Shown: in pieces, positions 28,478 to 39,112 of the stretch
Position numbering within the stretch: the stretch's first letter is position 1
Layout: each line of letters starts with the position of its first letter
NCBI GenBank assembly: GCA_012845835.1
Contig: JABAKD010000108.1
Coordinates: 536,001 to 600,000 of the forward strand
Source of the DNA: Undaria pinnatifida
Lineage: Eukaryota; Sar; Phaeophyceae; Laminariales; Alariaceae
DNA length: 64,000 bases
Reading direction: 5' to 3'
The notes under the pieces: model-generated
The model's input: the letters and a program-made list of their open reading frames with translations, nothing else
Database searches by the model: none
Told to the model about the DNA's origin: nothing
Program-made: the position numbers and the translations under genes

Positions 28478-30857
28478 TCAGTCTCTTGGGCATGACGCTC
28501 CCCCTTCCGCCCCTCCCCCATTCCTCCCTTTCCCCCTCCCCCCTCCCCCCCTCCCCCACTCCCCTCCCCGCCCCCCCCCCCTTCCCCCTCCCCCCGGCCG
28601 CTTAGAGATGCCAACGGTGGATGACGCTGCCGCAGCCTTTGCGCGTCGCTCTGCAGCTTTGCGTCTCTCCGTTTCATGCCAATTCCGCATGAACAACTCG
28701 GCTCCCTCCTCTACTCTTCGAAACCATCTGCCAGCCTTCTGAGCAGCCTTTCGCCATCCTTCGAATTTCATTCCAAAAACCGACATATCCTCCTTCAGAT
28801 GATCCATCCAGTCTTTCTCTTGCCCCCCTGAGTAGCCTTTACCCCCAACAAACTCCCCAAACATCACCCTCTGTGGCAGACGCTCCTCCCCCATGCGTGC
28901 CACGAATCCCGCAAACAAAATCCTCCGTTTGCGCACTATCACCTCAACGCTCTCGGAATCTGTCTGGGCAAGCGCGTCGGCGTACGATAGGGTGTGGTCG
29001 TCGCGCTTCCGTTTCCGCCATCCAAGGCATCGGAGGAGCATGGAGCGGTGAACCCGTCGTAGCCTGTCATAGTCAGGCTTCTTCGGGCTCCACGTCATGC
29101 AACCGTACAGCAGTGTCTCGACCACCTCAGCTTTCAGCAACCGCACCTTCAACCGTAAACGCACACCCGGGCGATCATAGATTTCCATCTTGTACCGCTG
29201 GAAACACGCCCAGGCCCTCTGAAGACGCCGCGTTATTTCAGTGCTAAGGTTTCTGTCTGCGGTGATAGCCCCGCCCAAGTATACAAACTGGATTGTTTGT
29301 TTGTAAACCTGGCCGGCTGCATTGATCGTGAAGGACACCTTCCCCCCGCTTTTGGTTTCCAGGCACATTATTTCTGTTTTTGCCTCGGATACTGTAAGCC
29401 CGAACGACGAACACGCAGTCACGATCGTCGTCATCATCCTCTCCAGACCTTCTGATGATCGCGATACGATGCCCGCATCGTCCGCGTACAGCATACCCCA
29501 CAATCTCTGCACCCCCTCCCCCTCCTTCCCCCTCCGTCCGTCGACTTTGCCTGTGCGTGAAGTGCCCTTCTCGCCTTCCTTCTTTCGTTGAAGCTGCACC
29601 ATGTTGTCCGTGATGGCTGCATCAGCGAGGAAGCGTTTCTCGGCAACACGCAGTACCGCAGTGAAAAACATGTTGAACAGCAGTGGCGCGAGCACGCATC
29701 CTTGCCTGAGACCTTGCCCCACGTCGAACTTATCCGAGCACTCTCCATCATCCAGCCGCACGCATGCTTGCATACCGTCGTGGAATTGGCGGATGACGGC
29801 GAGCATTCTCGGTGGCACGCCAAAACGAGCAAGGACATCCCACAAAAGGCTTCGGTCGACGGAGTCGTATGCTTTGGTGAGGTCAATAAAGCACATGTAC
29901 AAGGGGGTGTCCTTCTTCCGCGCCATTTCCTGCAGTCGTCGTACTACGAACATCATGTCAACCGTCGAGCGTTGGGGTCTGAACCCACACTGTTCCTCCG
30001 GCAGAATGTTCTCGCGTTCGCAATAGTCACTCAGGCGACCCGCGATGACTTTGAGGAGTACTTTACCGGCGTGAGCCACGAGGGAGATGCCACGATAATT
30101 GCCACACTCAGTCCGATCTTTCTTCTTGTGAAGCACCTTAATCGTAGCATCTTTCCATTGTTGGGGTACGCCACCCCCCCTCCACACAGCGGCGATGATA
30201 TCGTGGAAGTTTCCGAGGGTGTCGAATTCTCCTTCGTCGGCCAAAACCTTCAAGAGCTCGGCCGGGAGACCATCGGGCCCTACCGCCTTTCGGTTCGCCA
30301 GCGCCCGGATCGCCTCCTCTACTTCGTACCTAGACGGGACATCGTCCAGTGGTCTGCACGGGGGCCACTGCTTAAGCTCGCCCACAATGCTTGGATCAAG
30401 GGTCGGCGACTTGGTGTTGAGCAGTTTGTGAAACCACCTCACCCACCGCTCGCGGATGAGGACGTTATCCCGCAGCAATCGACCTTCCTCGTCCTTGATG
30501 TACTGCGAGTTAAACGTCCTCTTCCCTTCCACATCCATCCCCTTGAGGTGTTTGTAGAAGCCAAAATGATCACCTTCTCGGATACGCCCTTCGAGTTGGC
30601 GAACGTAATCTTCGAAGAACCTCTGAACAGCTTCCGCCCGCGTGCGTTTCAGCTGTTTGATGGTCGCCTTCAAGGCTTGCCGTAGACCACGATCGTTTGG
30701 AGCAGAACGGACCCGTTTCCTCGCGTCTTCTCTATCCTGCCATCGTGCATTCAACTCGGCTCTCGTCTCCTCGGTCGCACACCAGCCCCTCGGTACTTGT
30801 TTACGCCGAGTAGGGGGCGCTATGTCGGCGGCGTTTGACAGTATCGTCTCGGTCAGT
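28478..30857 (-). pseudogene. LINE-A reverse transcriptase, open over about 790 codons but missing its endonuclease
   Basis: RNA-dependent DNA polymerase of a non-LTR retrotransposon; it would copy the element's RNA at a nicked chromosomal target. Visible motifs are [15 protein letters not shown] (fingers), [24 protein letters not shown] (motif A, catalytic Asp), [20 protein letters not shown] (motif B) and LYADDAG (motif C, catalytic YADD, near 29,476-29,487). C-terminal words are VKLRL-like ([20 protein letters not shown]), then [20 protein letters not shown]. The frame is open from a TGA at about 30,858 to the stop at 28,478. Upstream of that TGA the same frame continues with SDHNLV, the end of an endonuclease, so the original protein was longer. 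The truncation makes it probably dead despite intact polymerase motifs. Confidence 0.85.
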
Positions 30858-30860
30858 AAT

Positions 30861-31168
30861 CAGGCCATGTCATCAACGCTTCCGGCATTAGTACCGGGTG
30901 TCGGAGAGGCAAGGTTGGCTGCTATCGCATTTGTCAAATTCATCCGTAGATGCGGGTCCGCCATTAATCTTTGTAGATCAATAGCTCGCCGGCTTTTGAC
31001 AACTACCTTTGGACGATTTGGTGCGATGCGGCCTAAGAGGCGAATACTTGCTATCACGAGGTTGTGGTCCGACTCGGCGTTCTCCCTGGGTGGAGTCCGC
31101 TCATGTGCTGACTCATGACATAAATCCTCGTCTTGCCATCTGCGTCTGGAGTAGTGCAGAAATATCAT
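30861..31168 (-). pseudogene. LINE-A endonuclease C-terminal remnant
   Basis: Encodes RENAESDHNLVIASIRLLG, with SDHNLV matching the C-terminal SDH motif of apurinic-like endonucleases. It then reads APNRPKVVVKSRRAIDL, collinear with copy 2. One TGA separates it from the reverse-transcriptase frame. The 5' break near 31,170 is probably the truncation point of reverse transcription. Confidence 0.75.
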
Positions 31169-31170
31169 AG

Positions 31171-31590
31171 TCTATTTTCAAGTAGTTTGATCTTTCCTCG
31201 GCTTTTCTTTTTATGCGTACTGAAAGAGACCACTATTTCGAGTTTTAGACATATGGTGTTTTTTTTATGCGTTTAAGGTCGAAGTATCCAATGGCCTAGC
31301 TCTTCCAGTTGGAAGTACTTAAGACCTAACCTCGAGGCTTAAATACGTCTAGTGTGTGGTTGCCCGGGGACAGAAGCGTCTCATACCCCGCAAAATAGAG
31401 CCAGTCTCGGCGGCTTTCCGCGGCCATAGCTCGCGCCACGGACGTCCCATGAGCCCGGCACACGGCTGATAATATACCGACGGGTAGTCTGATCGCATTG
31501 CAGAAGAAAGCACACCAAAAAACTCTGCGCCGGCGGAGAAAAAGGGACGGACTAGGCAAAAAAATCAAAATGGTACATATGCATATATGA
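31171..31590. other. Intergenic stretch, nothing recognised
   Basis: A minus-strand open stretch (31,326-31,568) has no recognisable domain. Confidence 0.4.
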
Positions 31591-31760
31591 TGAGTGAGTT
31601 TTTATTGGGAGGGGTCCTATTTTTTGTCCACTGTAATGGTAAGTATTGGTATTTATACTTTAGAAGGGGAATTTTGAGCTAGATCTAACATCACATCTAT
31701 TTTATAAATTAATTACTACTGTAGTTTCCAGTATACTGCTTTTATTCTTACTCTCGGCCC
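31590..31760 (+). repeat. R2-associated repeat segment
   Basis: GAGTGAGTTTTTATTGGGAG, TTTTTTGTCCACTGTAATGG, GAGCTAGATCTAACATCA and TTATAAATTAATTACT match the minus strand of 46,425-46,575. There they continue directly into an R2 end. Here the R2 core itself is missing. Confidence 0.8.
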
Positions 31761-32930
31761 TACTACGGCTAGCTACCACACATCATCACCGTATTTGTGG
31801 TATCCGATCATCTCGCCGCCGAAACAATGCCACTCAATCTCAAAGAAACTCGATGCAATGAGGGGGTTCAGCCCGCCAATGCCAGGTACATGTTGGCGCT
31901 GCACTCAAGTATTAGTCTAGTGCCCTCTACCAGGTATAATTTACTGCTCGTGGCAGGTCCCTAAGCTACGAGGTGGACCAACACTTGTTTGCGGATTAGG
32001 AACAAGGCGCGAAGGAATGTACAGTATTTTCGCTTGGTACATTAAACATAACTATTTAGTACGTGTCATATAGTACATATTTCGGTTCCCCGATTAGGGT
32101 AGTGTACTACTGCAGTGCAGCGCCAACGGGTGGCGTTGGCCTGCTTTTCCCCAGTAGTGTAATTCGTATGCAAAGTTTTTTTTTTCTTTTTTATCCTCCG
32201 GCGGATGGGGTGGGAAAAATAAAGCTTTAGCTCACCACACTTCCATGTATTTTCATACGCGTCGTGTGTCGATTTAACTCAGTTGCTTTCGCAGCCCAAC
32301 GCTAGCTGGCGCACCCTTCGGATCCCACTGTAGGTATAGCGTAAGCTGTCCCTATCAGTGGTCTTCGTGTAAAGTTGGATGGGGGCATTGGTTTTCCGGG
32401 CTTGAAAGTGCATATTTCGATTCCTCGACTACTAGGCTGGTTTAACTCTTCTTTGAGAATCAATCTTCATTTAGCCCACACAAACGCACTGGGGCATGCT
32501 GTAGATAGAGCTTCGCCAAAACTGATGATCAAACTGAACGGTGCCATTGCTACTTGGCGTTCCCCAATGTGCCACTGGGCTCTCTGTGAAGAAAACTAAA
32601 ATCCCCTGTTCGTCGATGTTCCTTTTCTTCAATATCCACGTTTCGTTATTCCCTTTTTTTTAGGCGGTTCGAAGCCATTTTCTGACGATTCTGCGATCTG
32701 TCCATCTATCTAGTCGATGAAAACCTTTGCGTAAACCTTTACCACTGCTGCCGCTACGAGTGTTTACTGTTCCAACACTGATGCGCTCCACCTGGACCTG
32801 GTACCTGCTACACAATGGGGAAGTTACCCTCGCAGAAGAGGCGCCTGGATTACCTACTTCGAAGTATATCTCTGTATGTGCAAGTGTGGGAAGTGGCTCG
32901 TACGAGTGTTAATTGTATGGATGGTATTTC
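31761..32930. other. Intergenic stretch without recognised features
   Basis: Contains one TACCAGGTA (31,928) and one TACTTCGAAGTA (32,855) word. The open stretch 32,375-32,599 is unrecognised. Confidence 0.4.
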
Positions 32931-32934
32931 TAAA

Positions 32935-33005
32935 TTATTCGAACGTCAGCTGTGAGTTCGACAAGTTTGGGGTCAATATCCATCATTGCAAGCTGCGTAG
33001 TCTAA
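32935..33005 (+). repeat. Diverged R2 fragment
   Basis: GAACGTCAGCTGTGAGTTCG, then GGTCAATATCC and TTGCAAGCTGCGTAGT. The homology stops at a TACCTGGTA word (33,006), where other R2 copies continue TTGTTGGTACT. Confidence 0.7.
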
Positions 33006-33015
33006 TACCTGGTAC

Positions 33016-35410
33016 ACCGGTCGGCCGTTCTTAGCAAGTAGTCGTGACTCAAAACCTAATCGATATTAAATCCATATTATATGTTACTAATATTTACACG
33101 GCTTCAAAACCTCGGAAAACTGTAGGTAACCGCTATGAATAAAAGCAGTGGACTAAGCAGTTCCCTTCCACTCGTAAGGTGCGCCTGCACATAGCTGGTT
33201 ACCCTGGCGGCGTCATGAGCAGGCAGATTACGTGGCACTTTTCAGCGGCACGACGAGAATGTCGTACAGGTCTAGCATATTGTACGAGGGTGGGGCAAAC
33301 CAGGTACTACGTATATACTACGGAGATCCATTGCTAGCAGGATGAAATTCAAAACAACACGAAAAGAGCGGGAGGTAACTCCCAGCCAGTCTTTTGCAGT
33401 AGTTTCCACTCGTGAGTGTCTCAGCGCATCAAACGTACCGTGGTGCAACGGCACCTTCATGGGGAGGCGTCCAAGTCATTCGTGCGCTCGCACACATTGG
33501 TATAATAGGTGTTTAGCATTACTACATAAATATATATATATATAACGCAGCCCGCCCCCCCGTCCTTCTCCACGCTACAATACCGTAGACTATGCCCTAG
33601 CTCATGCCAGCGTCGCGCGATGGGTCGGCGCTCTCACAACCTCCCTTCGCTTGTCGACTGCCTCACGCTAAAACCGCGTAAACTCGCTTCATGCGCTGCC
33701 TATCATAGCTCAAGTGACTTATAGCACACGTGCATTTCGTTCGTCACAACGCCAACAAAAAAGAGGCCCAACACAACGTCTCCAACAATGTTCCACCAAA
33801 ACTCCCTCTGATCAGAACTGCAAGCATTGTTCCACACTATACCCAAGTATTTTTCCCCCGAACACATGAGTGCAGCCTTAAATAGACAGAGATCAAATCA
33901 GGAGCCGCCGCGTTCTGGGATACGAGACTGCCACTTCCAGCTGTACGTAAGTTTACACCCGCAAGGCGATCGGAACAGCCCAACGAAAAAGTCTGGAAGG
34001 CATTAAGCCTAGTCTAGACAAATACTATCCATGTAAAATTATGTACGTCAAACCATTATTGAGAGGCATTCGTGCATGAACAGCGTGTACACAGATCAGA
34101 AGCATTCGCATATTCACCCAAACTACGCGTTCCCCTAACCCATCCCTCGGCTGCCTGTAGCATAACCCACGCCGATGAATAATGATAAATAACGCTATTA
34201 CTGCCACGAATAGAGCCAACGCTTGGAATTGCGCTGTATCACCTCATAGAAGAGAAACGTCCGAGCCAGAAAAAACACAAGAGGCGGCCTGTCGCTTGGT
34301 CGCTGCTCTGCTCGCCCCGCCTACACAGTAACCAAGGCCTACCTATCGTATCTATCTGCGTGAGCCCCCCAGCAGCAATGATACGACACCAGATGTCGGG
34401 CACTCTTACAAGATCGTGGAACGACACCCCTAAATTATTCCGTCTCAAATAGACGGCAGATTACGTCGCTTGCGGTTCTTTCGGCGGCGTAATATGTTTC
34501 CTTCTCTGCAGGATGAGACAACGTACCTTATGGTCACCTAATGGTCACAGGAAGTGGTCGTCGTGCTGGCTCCCACTGTTTTCGGGCTATTTGGAATCCT
34601 CTGACCAGACGGGGGCCTGCACCACACTGGTGCACCCCTTGCAGAAGAAGCGCCAACAAAACACTCCTAACCCCGTGAAGTTGACAGGCGGCGTTGAATA
34701 ACCTACCAAACAAACCATATAAAATATTACCAGTCCGAACGCGAGTTGGACAAACGACGGGTTCACTCTACCGCTAAACCTTGGCCACAAAACAAAACGG
34801 ATGGCCCCGTTTCGCCAACCAAGAGCAAAAAAACCCGTCGAATCCGTGTGCTCAAGACGCCACCCAACAGTAACGGGATCAGGACAACTACGGGGCAAAC
34901 TGAGAGTCCGTACAGTAACCGGGAGACCACGACCAAACCGTGGTCAGGCGTGCCACGACAAACCGTCAAACTCTGCTCTTGCATACCAGGTACAACTGTC
35001 GTACGGAAATGCTGAAGGGGCTAGGAATGCGCTTTGCGGGTTGTGGTCAGCGTTTTCTAACATAAAAAAACACGGGCAAGAACCACTACCATGCCCATAG
35101 CCCTCGACAATAGTCCTCGACAATAGTCCTCGACAATAGACCTCGACAATAGCCATCGACAATAGCCCTCGACAACGGACTTCACCCAACTTCACCCATA
35201 ACGCTTCCAAAAACATACCATACCAGGTACAACACACAATGCCGCCCACTACCATTACTATCATAATAGCGCATCATCAGTAGACAAAAAACACACAACT
35301 TCACACAAAAAAAATGAGTCCAGCTGTACCATGCAATAGACTTCAAAATAACACATGACGCCCATAACGCGCCCAGAAAAACAAGATAACAACATCTCGG
35401 GCACTCTGGC
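33016..35410. other. Intergenic stretch without recognised features
   Basis: Short open frames only. A small array of CCTCGACAATAG(T/C) units (about 12 bp) occurs at 35,100-35,175. Two TACCAGGTA words lie at 34,984 and 35,221. Confidence 0.4.
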
Positions 35411-35417
35411 CGGGGGT

Positions 35418-35464
<47 letters not shown>
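35418..35464. repeat. Poly(G) run of 47 bases
   Basis: An uninterrupted G run, preceded by GGGGGT. It lies 57 bp beyond the stop of the minus-strand exon, so it would be poly(C) in that transcript's sense. Confidence 0.95.
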
Positions 35465-35465
<1 letters not shown>

Positions 35466-35520
35466 CCTTTACACACTGCTGCCACGCGAATGGTGCATGA
35501 TCGCCAGCGCGGCGCGGCTC

Positions 35521-36274
35521 TCACGGTAACCGATATCCCCCCACCTCCGCCGCATCAACCCCCTGCCTAACACCCCCGCTGCCCCCGTCCAACACCGCCT
35601 CTCTTACGTTCGGTGCTGTCCCATCACCAAACATCAACGGCTCCTGCAAATCATTCCCTACCGCGTGCCCCCCCGCCCGAGCAGGACGCACGCTGCCCGC
35701 CTCGTCCGCCCCACTGTACTCTTCCGCTCGTGTCGCTACCGCTGCTTCCACCACATCACCCGCCTCCACCGCCGCCCCGTGCGCCCTCGGTACTCTAATA
35801 GTCAGCTCTGGCTCCATGCGAGGTGCAGCCGGGGCAACCCTGTTTGAGTCGGGGTGTCTCATCGGGGGCGCCAATGAACTCAGAAGAGACTGCGGCATTG
35901 ACGCGACGAAGCCAAACGCGACACCGGAGTCGTCTACGAGACCTGCCACGGGGTATTGCTTCAAATCTTCCTCGTTGTCGGAGAGCTGCGCCCAATGTTG
36001 GTCTTCCCCCTGCCCTCCGGGTAGCATATCGGACGCGGAGAGGGACCTCCCCGGCCACGTGCGGAGTATGGGCATCGCCTGCGGGACAGACCACGCTTCG
36101 GCGAAGGAGATGCCCTTTTTCTTTCGTCGCACTTCAGTGTAGCCGCAGAGCGCGGTGAAGCAGCAACAGAGGCAGACGAAGAACAGCGTAGATGCGTAAA
36201 ACTCCCAGTCTGACTCGAGCACGGTGCACTCGGAGTCAGCCTCGACTGAGCAGCAGCTGCTGCAGGTTCCGTTG
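35521..36274 (-). CDS. Terminal exon of a minus-strand gene: membrane anchor and cytoplasmic tail, unknown protein
   Basis: Open for 250 codons from a plausible acceptor (GTTTAAAACAG|C, read on the minus strand) to a TGA at 35,521-35,523. An in-frame TAA just upstream (36,280-36,282) shows that coding must enter by splicing; CTGCAG and GCTCAG a few bases further in are alternative acceptors. Cys-rich start (NGTCSSCCSVEADSECTV), one span at about residues 25-44 (FYASTLFFVCLCCCFTALCG), a basic stop-transfer (RRKKKG), and then an acidic/Pro/Ala-rich tail. The layout resembles the C-terminus of a type I receptor-like protein. I do not recognise the family and could not find upstream exons. High GC relative to flanks supports coding. 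Confidence 0.55.
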
Positions 36275-36810
36275 CTGTTTTAAACAAGAGAAAAAAACAG
36301 CGACATTTTTTCGGCGGAAAGAGAAGACGGGGCGTGTCAGTAAGTGTGGGCGAACTGCCGCGTTGTTTTGCATACAGCAGGGGTCCCTTTGCATTAGTGC
36401 GGTGGCTTGCCAGACGACGTTAGCAGCACTGAAGCGGCACCCCGCACTATCCCGAGAAGGTGCGGTACAGCACTATATAGGACAAGCAAGGTCATGATAG
36501 GCCATGATGACTGCACTAAACTGGGGCAGCGCACTGAAGTGTGCCGAAATAACGCGGGGCCACCAGTGTACACAGATCATATAGATTACACAGATCATAC
36601 ACTCTGTGCGCATCCAAAGTGTCATTCGATCTATGCCATTATGTGCATATATCAGGTACCAGACCAAGTACCCGGTGTAGCTTTGCAAGGTTGCCACCCG
36701 ATGCACGAAGCGTGGTCCTACAGTGCACTGTACCTGGTATAGTCTAACCTCCAACGCTTCGCTTACGAACCGCCCGCCGTCCACTTTGGGCCACCATCAT
36801 GCGTCACAAG

Positions 36811-36919
36811 TGTGGATCTAGCTTCCAAGCGACGGCATTCCAACTCGTACTACGTCAACCAATTTCCGGTTCCCTACGTCGTGATCAAATCGACCATCGA
36901 ACATGTGTGTGTTATCCTG
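36811..36919 (+). CDS. Possible isolated exon on the + strand
   Basis: The 109-nt segment between GCGTCACAAG and GTACGT reads SYYVNQFPVPYVVIKSTIEH and VCVIL after one leading base. Donor strength and the amino-acid texture suggest an exon, but there is no neighbour to join it to and the acceptor lacks a good polypyrimidine tract. It may be a remnant. Confidence 0.2.
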
Positions 36920-37309
36920 GTACGTATGACACCGATACTGATTGATGTTGTAGACAACCACATCAACATCCGCAGTGTCTGTCCTGATTCTTCGCCATAG
37001 AAAGACTAAAACAAAATGTGGTCACAGACTGCGTGTAGACTGCGTGTGTGTTGTCTCCACAGTAATCCGGTGTTCCTATCCAACGGCATCATCAGCACGC
37101 CTTATTCTTCAGATAAACATTTTGTGGTCAGATTGTGAGACAGAATCAAAACAAAACGTAATGCGATTTTACCTGTAATCCACAGTCCCAAGACAGGTCA
37201 TGCAGCCGGTCAACTCCGCCGTTTCTACGCAAGTGTAAAGCTTGCCAGGAGAAACTTCATGGCCATTCCTGTGACAAACAGCGGTTACATCGAACAGAAC
37301 CCAAACGCG

Positions 37310-37510
37310 CAGTGCACGAGGGAAGAACGTGCTGAATTATTATCGCCGTGAAAAGCGTGCAAAAGGGGCATACCGTAATGGGGAGGGGGGAGAAGAGCCT
37401 GCTTAGTGACCCCGGATCTGAGTAACGTGTACAGTAGGAAGAAAGAAGGAGCGAGAAAAAATGCGAAAATAACAGATGGGATGAGCAAAAAGAAAGAAAG
37501 ATAAAACGCA
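37310..37510 (+). repeat. R3 repeat (likely LINE-B 3' UTR fragment)
   Basis: Matches 60,060-60,260: GTGCAAAAGGGGCATACCGT against AGGCACGCACCGTAG, then GGGGAGG, GAAGAGCCT, CCCCGGATCT and an A-rich end after GAGCAAAAAG. Confidence 0.7.
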
Positions 37511-37696
37511 CCACGCACAACCGCAGTACGCACGTACCGGTCCGGTTAATTGAATTTCCTCAACACCGACGATACATATACCGCGATATACCATCGTACA
37601 TACGAGGTATAATACAACTTCTGTACAATCACAGAAACGTGCTGATAAGTGAGAAATTGCGGCGGCCCGCACAATATGCCATATATTCGCATGCTA

Positions 37697-37997
37697 TTTT
37701 TTTTTCTCACCCTTTTACTTTTCAGTTTTTGGACAAGCCGTGGTCAGAGGTGTCGTCCCTTCTCCCCCCCGGTTCTTGCCTTCAACTTTTATCGCGCATA
37801 GGGTTCAGCAATCCCACTGCTCGTCGATTTTTATCGAGTGTTGCTAACTCACGCTCTCGCGCTTTCTGCAAGTCAATTTGTGCTCAAGAAAAAGTCCCAA
37901 TGAATTTATACGAGTATGCATTCGGCGGGGCTCGAACTCACGAAACTGACGTACACCAGGCTCGAGGATAGCCTGATACGCCACCGGGGCGACCGGC
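37697..37997 (-). mobile_element. tRNA-derived SINE, copy 1
   Basis: Read on the minus strand: GGTCGCCCCGG head, A box TGGCGTATCAGG (37,972-37,983), B box GAGTTCGAGCCCC (37,927-37,939), an about 230-bp tRNA-unrelated body, and a terminal A run seen as nine T at 37,697-37,705. Shares its whole length with copies at 50,376-50,701 and 56,579-56,903. Confidence 0.85.
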
Positions 37998-38221
37998 TAT
38001 CATGGAGCCCCTACGTAGTCCCGTGGAGATCGCAAGTGACGTGGAGATCGCAAGTGACGTGGCAGCTTCATCCCGTTACCGGGACAGCTCGTTGTAACGT
38101 ACCTGGTACAACGTAACCCAATATTTCTTAACACTGCACTCCCGTTTGGGGGACAAAGCGCTTGGAATTAGACCATGCTATCTTTAGGGGTTGGAACAGT
38201 GTTAACAACTATCACTAGGAG

Positions 38222-38335
38222 GGAAATCGAGAGAGTGAGCGAGAGCACCCAGAGGCTCTACAGTAGTAGCTATACAGTAGTAGCTCTACAGCAGTAATAT
38301 ACCCGGTCTCGGCGCATCGTGATCATGAGGTCAAC
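38222..38335 (+). repeat. Direct repeat pair member 1 (with CTACAGTAGTAG insert)
   Basis: AATCGAGAGAGTGAGCGAGA and GCACCCAGAG, then an insert of three CTACAGTAGTAG/CTACAGCAGTA units, then ACCCGG(T/C)CTCGGC. The second member at 39,044-39,112 lacks the insert. Confidence 0.85.
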
Positions 38336-38700
38336 ACGTGCCGAATGTGACGGTTAGCCCGATCATTTTACAACCGGATCCGTGAATCGAAACAGGCCTT
38401 TTCCGACACAACTTTTTTTCTAGTTGATCCATTATTATGAACCTCCTCCTTACCGTCCTCCTTACCGTGTGTCGAGTCGATTTTATAGTTTGGTGCGTTC
38501 TCTGGGGGCGGTTGGTGTGAGGGAATACTGTTGCCTGGCAGTCAAAGGTCGGTTGGAAGCTCTGTGTTCGGTGTGTTCCGCGCGAGCAACGCGTGCTTCT
38601 TCACGCGCGACTAGCCCTCGTCCAACCGAGTCGGTGGCGTTCGACTTGGCCCAAAGCCGCCACATCTACATCAGATGGTAATTTCATCTAGTATCATCGC

Positions 38701-38775
38701 TGAGGATATTACTTCCGATGTATCAGGTACCTGGTATGTATCTTCCCCTGGTATATACACGCGTGACGGTCAGAC
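38701..38775 (+). repeat. Direct repeat pair member with TACCTGGTA insert
   Basis: GATATTACTTCCGATGTAT, then CAGGTACCTGGT, then ATGTATCTTCCCCTGG and GTATATAC. The paralogous stretch at 39,163-39,230 reads GATATTAGTTCCAATGTATC then TTCCC without the insert. Confidence 0.85.
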
Positions 38776-38985
38776 AGAGAACTGGGAATGTCGCCGAATA
38801 TGTCATACGAACAACACAATTGCTCCATTTTGTTTTCTCCCCGATGTTGGTTCGGGTCCAGCTACGAAACTGTGCGTGCAGGCATGCATGCTCGCCCCAT
38901 GGGCTACTGATGAGCTCAGGAATGCTATGAGTGGCGCGCTTCTTCGCGAACACGCCATACCCATACGCACCTCCAGCACATAAAT

Positions 38986-39041
38986 AGCAGATAGATAGCA
39001 GATAGATAGCAGATACATAGCAGATACATAGCAGACACATG
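38986..39041. repeat. 11-bp minisatellite (AGCAGATAGAT)n
   Basis: Five units grading from AGCAGATAGAT to AGCAGATACAT to AGCAGACACAT. Confidence 0.9.
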
Positions 39042-39112
39042 GAGAATCGAGAGAGTGAGCGAGAGCACCCAGAGACCTACCCGGCCTCGGCACATCGGCA
39101 TCAATCATTATG

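Larger units (their letters stand above)
27745..31170 (-). mobile_element. LINE-A copy 1: 5'-truncated non-LTR retrotransposon
   Basis: The minus-strand element runs from a truncated endonuclease end (about 31,170) through a reverse transcriptase to a 3' UTR. It ends in an (AAC)n tail, seen as GTTGTTGTTGTTGTTGTTG on the + strand at 27,747-27,768. The 3' UTR includes a long purine/pyrimidine-biased tract (28,085-28,290) shared with copy 2 and the 56,066 fragment. The 28,295-28,480 interval is absent from copy 2. EN-RT order with a tandem-repeat tail instead of poly(A) fits RTE-like LINEs; the clade is inferred. Confidence 0.9.

Noticed and set aside
29588-30685. A 365-codon + strand frame
   Set aside because: Antisense shadow of the LINE-A reverse transcriptase, mirrored by a similar shadow in copy 2.
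32375-32599. A 74-codon frame with plausible amino-acid texture (LHLAHTNALGHAVDRASPKL)
   Set aside because: I do not recognise it, the start is arbitrary, and there is no splice partner. Not supported as a gene.
37927-37983. A tRNA gene
   Set aside because: A and B boxes are present, but the three copies share a long non-tRNA body and A tails, so it is a SINE.
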